DNA from: Oligoflexia bacterium | GTDB lineage: Bacteria > Bdellovibrionota > UBA1018 > CAIPTA01 | Reading direction: 5' to 3' | Assembly: GCA_023954355.1 (NCBI GenBank) | Contig: JAMLID010000008.1 | Span: 46,521-110,520, forward strand | Length of the DNA stretch: 64,000 nucleotides | In this document: positions 60,521 through 64,000 of the stretch, piece by piece | How positions within the stretch are numbered: the stretch's first letter is position 1 | Layout: each line of letters begins with the position of its first letter | Made by a program: the position numbers and the translations under genes | The notes under the pieces: model-generated | Told to the model about the DNA's origin: nothing | Databases searched by the model: none | The model's input: only the letters and a program-made list of their open reading frames with translations

Positions 60521-61130
60521 AAGTGAAGACTTGGAGATGAAAGCTGCACAGAGAAAAATAAGGATTCATGAACCTTTTGCAGAATTTTTACAAGCACAAA
60601 AAGAAATGCACACTTTTGAGTTGTCTTTATTAGATTGCTACAAAGCTGCCGGACATGCTTGTCATTCTATAACAGGAGCTTTTTTAGTAACAGAACTGGC
60701 GATTCAAAAACTTTTTCCTGAAACAAATGTATGTGAACGAGGTGATATAAAAGTAGACTTTGGCTCAAAATTAGAAGAGTTAGCAACAGGGCCCAGATCA
60801 AATATTATTAGCTATATAACAGGAGCTTGGGGGGTAACGGGATTTTCAGGTTTTTCAGAAAAAAGATTATTTGTTCGAAAAAATATAATTAATTATGACT
60901 GTTCAGATATTTTGAAAACATCTGTTCGATTTAGCAGAATTACTACAGGAAAATCTATTGTAATCAACTATAATGCTAATGCTGCTCTAGAGGGATTAAA
61001 TCATAAAGCGGAGTTTCCGCAAAGTTGGAGAGTCGAAATTTCTGCTATTCTTAATAACTCTAAAAAAGTTGTGACCATAGTTGAAGAAGAAAATAAAGAA
61101 AGTACATGTGGATTCAACGGTTGCTGTTAA
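60510..61130 (+). CDS. FmdE-like protein with C-terminal cysteine cluster
   Basis: The 206-residue protein has the start AAGHACHSITGAFLVTELAI, similar to the GHxC core of FmdE-family proteins (formylmethanofuran dehydrogenase subunit E), and a terminal cysteine motif CGFNGCC. GGAGG lies seven bases before the ATG. It is co-translated with the truncated globin. Methanogenesis is not implied; a redox or metal-binding role in nitric-oxide defence is an inference. Confidence 0.65.
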   Translation: MNFKSEDLEMKAAQRKIRIHEPFAEFLQAQKEMHTFELSLLDCYKAAGHACHSITGAFLVTELAIQKLFPETNVCERGDIKVDFGSKLEELATGPRSNIISYITGAWGVTGFSGFSEKRLFVRKNIINYDCSDILKTSVRFSRITTGKSIVINYNANAALEGLNHKAEFPQSWRVEISAILNNSKKVVTIVEEENKESTCGFNGCC

Positions 61131-61294
61131 AGAAATTTATTCAGAGCTAGCTTAGTGATTAGCGGACTTTCTGCTATACGTATACTGAAGAGTGCGTTTA
61201 GCTCATCTATAAGTATTATTTATGTATCTTTATAAGAGTTTACACGTATTATTAATCTTCAGAATTTTGTGTGGGTTAGAAAGAGTAAAAAGTG

Positions 61295-61681
61295 ATGTTA
61301 TTTAAAAATAGGTTGGTTCGAGCTCTTCTTTTTATCTTTGGAGCAATTTTTGTAACTCTAGGTGTTTTTGGTCTTTTTTTACCATTGCTTCCTGCAACGC
61401 CATTTTTACTATTGGCTGCTTGGTGCTTTATGCAAAGTTTAGAAAAGGCCTATCATTGGATTCATAATCATTCCGTATTGGGAAGGGCTATAAAAAACTG
61501 GCAAGAAAACCGAGCTATTTCTCGTTCTTCTAAATATTTTGCTATCGCATGTATGTTTGTTTCAATTGTTTATACCGCCATTCAAGTGAAAGCCGTTCTT
61601 ATCAAATACTCTGTGATTGCATTCTTAGTTTGTGTTTCTATTTTTATCTGGACTAGAAACGAAAACATTTTGAAAGATTGA
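61295..61681 (+). CDS. YbaN/DUF454 family inner-membrane protein
   Basis: The 128-residue protein has four TM segments. LVRALLFIFGAIFVTLGVFG, LPLLPATPFLLLAAWCFMQS and HSVLGRAIKNWQENRAISRS match DUF454 (YbaN). The ATG at 61295 is used; a GTG at 61292 precedes it. The family function is unknown. It follows the globin/FmdE pair on the same strand but with 164 bp between, so joint transcription is uncertain. Confidence 0.88.
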   Translation: MLFKNRLVRALLFIFGAIFVTLGVFGLFLPLLPATPFLLLAAWCFMQSLEKAYHWIHNHSVLGRAIKNWQENRAISRSSKYFAIACMFVSIVYTAIQVKAVLIKYSVIAFLVCVSIFIWTRNENILKD

Positions 61682-61685
61682 TTAA

Positions 61686-62483
61686 CTACTTCAAAAATAA
61701 AGTATGAATAAGGGTGCTTGCTCCTGCTAAAAAAATAGAAAGAGCGATAAGTTTTTTCAAAGAAGCATCTTGAATCTTGAAGCCTACTTTTTGGCCAATT
61801 AAGGCACCGGTGAAAAAACCACTCATGCAAATAAGCAAAATATTTGTTTCTACATGTCCGAGTCTATAATGGGTAAAGCCAGATGAAAAACTCGTGAATA
61901 CAATCATACATAATGCTGTTGAAGTTGCTATTTTTACGGGTACTTTAAAAACATTGATCATGATGGGGGTTTTTAAAATACCGCCTCCAATGCCAAAAAG
62001 CCCTGCAATTGTTCCTGCAAGTAGACCAAACACTAGAGAGGCAAATAGACCGACTTTATATTCTTTATTTACAATAAGTGGTTTTATAGAATTCAAATGA
62101 GACAATGCTTTTGCAAATAAGCTGCTTGCATCTGATGGGCGTATCATTTTAAAAGCAAGCAGTAATAGGAAAATTGAAAATATAATTTCTAGCGGTTTTG
62201 TTGGTAATAGTTTTGTTAAGTAAGCGCCGAGTATTGCTCCAAAGATTGTTGGAATCTCTAATCCCCACATTAAACGAAAATCAATTGTTTTTCTTTTAAA
62301 ATTCCAAATGGTCGAATACAAGCTCGAAGGAAACAAAGAGATGGCTACAGAGCTAATAGCAATCTCTATAGGTATTTTTAATCCTATCACCATGATAGGT
62401 ATCATAAAAATACCCCCGCCGAATCCCGCTAAAGTGCCTAGAGCAGAAACTGCCGTAGCTATAAAAAATAGAATGATGAGCAT
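61686..62483 (-). CDS. TSUP family anion permease (TauE/SafE)
   Basis: The 265-residue permease has about eight TM helices and two-fold repeats (GTLAGFGGGIFMIPIM and GTIAGLFGIGGGILKTPIM), typical of TauE/SafE exporters of sulfur compounds and organic anions. The start is a normal MLIILFFIATAVSALG. It converges on the YbaN gene with four bases between the stops. The cargo is unknown. Confidence 0.88.
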   Translation of the reverse strand: MLIILFFIATAVSALGTLAGFGGGIFMIPIMVIGLKIPIEIAISSVAISLFPSSLYSTIWNFKRKTIDFRLMWGLEIPTIFGAILGAYLTKLLPTKPLEIIFSIFLLLLAFKMIRPSDASSLFAKALSHLNSIKPLIVNKEYKVGLFASLVFGLLAGTIAGLFGIGGGILKTPIMINVFKVPVKIATSTALCMIVFTSFSSGFTHYRLGHVETNILLICMSGFFTGALIGQKVGFKIQDASLKKLIALSIFLAGASTLIHTLFLK

Positions 62484-62528
62484 TACGATTTGAATACCCT
62501 AAATTTTTCAAAATAAGCAGTAAATTTA

Positions 62529-63257
62529 TTATTTTGAAAGGGATAGAATCAAGGCCTCTAAGCTAGCTTCCATAGATGCTTTTGCTTTTTCTTGAGTGCC
62601 ACTTACATGAATAAATCCTGCTGCTTTACAGTGAGCAGGATCATTTATATCTGAATGCATTTCTTGGTACCAGCTTTCGATATAGCCTGTGAATCCGCAT
62701 ACATAATCACCAGCACCTCCGCTGGTATCTATCCAAGGTCGTAATCCCTTGTCACCTAATTGCTCAACGGCACGCTGAATATCTTCTAGAGGGAGAGTGC
62801 TTTTTCTTTCTTTGTTTACTTTTAAACTTTCAGGTACTGAAATATTTTGCACACCTACGGTAGAAGGAATTTTACCGTCAAGAAACCATTGATGATAGTA
62901 TGCGGGAAAAACACTTTCAATTTCCCATGGACCAGCACCTAAACCAAATGACAAAATCGCAACGGGCTTTAGCTCTTTTGTGATTCTCATGAAGTCGTTG
63001 AAGACTGAGGCAAAATCTACTCTAAAATCACCCTCTCCAACGCCTTTTGTATTTTCGGTATTTGTAGGAAAATAGGCGTAAACATCGTACCCGAGATTTT
63101 TCCAGTTTTTACCAGCCCAATTTTTGTTCTTAGGGCTTAGCTCTTCTAGCATTTTGTTTGTTGGCGGCCAGTAGCCAGTGACTAAAATATTTTTTGTTGC
63201 TGAGTAGGCGTCAAAAGAGATGGTAAAAATAAGGATGCTAAAAAATAAAGATTTCAT
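62529..63257 (-). CDS. Exported C15 (pyroglutamyl-peptidase-like) peptidase
   Basis: The start at 63257 has GGAGGCCAAAGC upstream and gives a signal peptide (about 1-19). The C15-like active site is visible: E in GLGAGPWEIES, C in TSGGAGDYVCGFTGY and H in GFIHVSG, in the order E-C-H of pyroglutamyl peptidase I. Ordinary family members are cytosolic, so export is unusual. Longer in-frame starts would lose the signal. Substrate not known. Confidence 0.7.
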   Translation of the reverse strand: MKSLFFSILIFTISFDAYSATKNILVTGYWPPTNKMLEELSPKNKNWAGKNWKNLGYDVYAYFPTNTENTKGVGEGDFRVDFASVFNDFMRITKELKPVAILSFGLGAGPWEIESVFPAYYHQWFLDGKIPSTVGVQNISVPESLKVNKERKSTLPLEDIQRAVEQLGDKGLRPWIDTSGGAGDYVCGFTGYIESWYQEMHSDINDPAHCKAAGFIHVSGTQEKAKASMEASLEALILSLSK

Positions 63258-63315
63258 GCTTTGGCCTCCGGCTTCTTTATAGGCCGGTTGCGTCAAAAAA
63301 GATAGCATTTTTATA

Positions 63316-63346
63316 GATAAAAAAAGCACTGATTTCTCAGTGCTTT
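63316..63346 (-). terminator. Rho-independent terminator
   Basis: On the minus strand AGCACTGA and TCAGTGCT pair with a four-base loop (GAAA) and are followed by seven or more T residues. It lies about 50 bp past the gene at 63397. Confidence 0.85.
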
Positions 63347-63396
63347 ATGAAAGCTCTAATAGGGTGGGATTATATTAGAGCTAATCAAGTGTAAAA

Positions 63397-63834
63397 TTAT
63401 TCTTGGCTGATGCTTATTTCGCATGAGGTTCTCTCTGATTCGCTGCCATCACTTACGCCCTCTATTGCTTGTTTGCATCGAATAAGAGGTGAGTAGACGG
63501 TGGTTTTTCCCATAGCGCTATCAGAAGGTGCGCCAGCTTGAGCAAGTAAAACGAAGAGTTTTTGCGCTTTTTTTCCTCTAAGGTATTTGTCTGCACCTTG
63601 GCCATTATTTGCTGCTATATCAAAAAATTCGCAGTTGTATTTTTTTGTGTGGTTTGAGTAAGAGCAATCAATATGGTCAAGCCCTAAATGGACCTGAGAC
63701 ATGAATTGCTCTGCTTGTGCTCCAACGCCTAAAAGTGTGCGAAAGACTTTTACATCTAAAGAGTCTGCAAATGCGCTAGTGGTAAAGCTCAAGCTAAGTA
63801 GGGTTGAGATGAAAGTAAATTTTAGAGCGTTCAT
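63397..63834 (-). CDS. Exported hypothetical protein
   Basis: A signal peptide (about 1-23, cleavage after AFA) precedes a 122-residue mature chain with four cysteines (DCSYSN, YNCEFF, IRCKQ, TSCEIS) that could form two disulfides. Helical content is mixed with short strands (KVFRTLLGVGAQAEQFMSQV). No family recognised. It ends before a strong terminator. Confidence 0.7.
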   Translation of the reverse strand: MNALKFTFISTLLSLSFTTSAFADSLDVKVFRTLLGVGAQAEQFMSQVHLGLDHIDCSYSNHTKKYNCEFFDIAANNGQGADKYLRGKKAQKLFVLLAQAGAPSDSAMGKTTVYSPLIRCKQAIEGVSDGSESERTSCEISISQE

Positions 63835-63958
63835 TTTTTAATCCTTTTCAATAAGTTCTCTGTTGGCGAGAATTTGCTTCAAATTAAACTATTTGAAAAT
63901 TAGAATGATTATATATTATCTATCTATATTTTAGATATAATGGTAAACTACTAATATT

Positions 63959-64000
63959 ATGGAAGTAAATCATTTATATGTCTTTTTTGAGGTAGCTAAA
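63959..64000 (+). CDS. LysR-family regulator, only the first 14 codons present
   Basis: The window ends 14 codons after an ATG at 63959. MEVNHLYVFFEVAK fits the first helix of LysR DNA-binding domains. The 120 bp before it, shared with the divergent gene at 63834, are AT-rich, with TATATTATC and TTTAGATATAAT. The rest of the gene lies outside. Confidence 0.55.
   Translation, partial: MEVNHLYVFFEVAK

Noticed and set aside
1..64000. CRISPR array or restriction/phage-defence island
   Set aside because: No regularly spaced repeats, cas genes, methylase-restriction pairs or phage genes were found; the only mobile DNA is the ISL3 element and its lone end.

Overview
The window is AT-rich chromosomal DNA from a flagellated, double-membraned bacterium. 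A Bdellovibrionota (Bdellovibrio-like) origin is the best inference. It rests on the flgM-flgN-flgK-flgL-csrA-fliW order beside flgF-flgG-flgA-flgH-flgI-flgJ, the many exported hypothetical proteins and small lipoproteins, BamD, a TonB-like protein, a serine-palmitoyltransferase/ceramide-synthase-like pair, and sigma-54 and sigma-28 type promoters. No rRNA gene, CRISPR array or replication origin was seen.

Layout. 1-8.9 kb is a stress/envelope block: XRE-cupin regulator, VOC protein, ferritin-like DUF2383 protein, a three-component phosphorelay (hybrid kinase, HPt, OmpR-type regulator), Dps, DUF1328, CsbD and several tiny genes. Four copies of an 18-bp dyad (TGTGTA-N6-TnCACA) lie upstream of genes here. 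8.9-16.7 kb holds an SGNH protein, DUF924, two outer-membrane barrels, a GT-C membrane glycosyltransferase and a MarR/DUF1398 pair. 16.9-18.4 kb is an intact ISL3-family insertion sequence next to tRNA-Glu and tRNA-Lys. 18.8-21 kb is ruvCAB. 21.1-23.4 kb is the predicted sphingolipid pair. 24.3-27.7 kb is a VOC/zinc-dehydrogenase/VOC operon facing an M20 peptidase homologue that has lost most of its active site. 28.5-31.4 kb encodes a large lipoprotein with a VWA domain and six FN3-like repeats. bamD and a TPR gene follow.

33.1-42.6 kb is the flagellar block, all on the minus strand. A sigma-54 promoter precedes flgF. A second sigma-54 promoter sits between flgI and flgJ and is followed by about 130 bases of GC-richer, foldable sequence and then a 12-bp-stem terminator that overlaps the start of flgJ. 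This is a candidate small RNA or attenuator and is the least explained structure in the window. FliW/CsrA (flagellin translation control) and FlgM (anti-sigma-28) give the regulatory layer.

42.8-45.3 kb is folD-gcvT-gcvH. 45.8-53.1 kb is a minus-strand envelope group: TonB-like protein, PBP1A, a patatin-like lipoprotein lacking both catalytic residues, tlyA, xseB and a GT-C gene split by an in-frame TAA. 53.9-57.9 kb looks like a lipid head-group pathway: nucleotidyltransferase, ATP-grasp ligase, CDP-alcohol phosphatidyltransferase and LPG-synthase-type membrane protein, with a HAD phosphatase on the other strand. After tRNA-Ala, which abuts a lone ISL3 end, 58.5-61.7 kb is a nitric-oxide locus (NsrR, NnrS, truncated globin, FmdE-like protein) around a 27-bp dyad. 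The window ends with a TSUP permease, an exported C15-like peptidase and the first codons of a LysR regulator.

All calls come from reading the sequence. No database or alignment was run. GC content and residue positions in long proteins are estimates.
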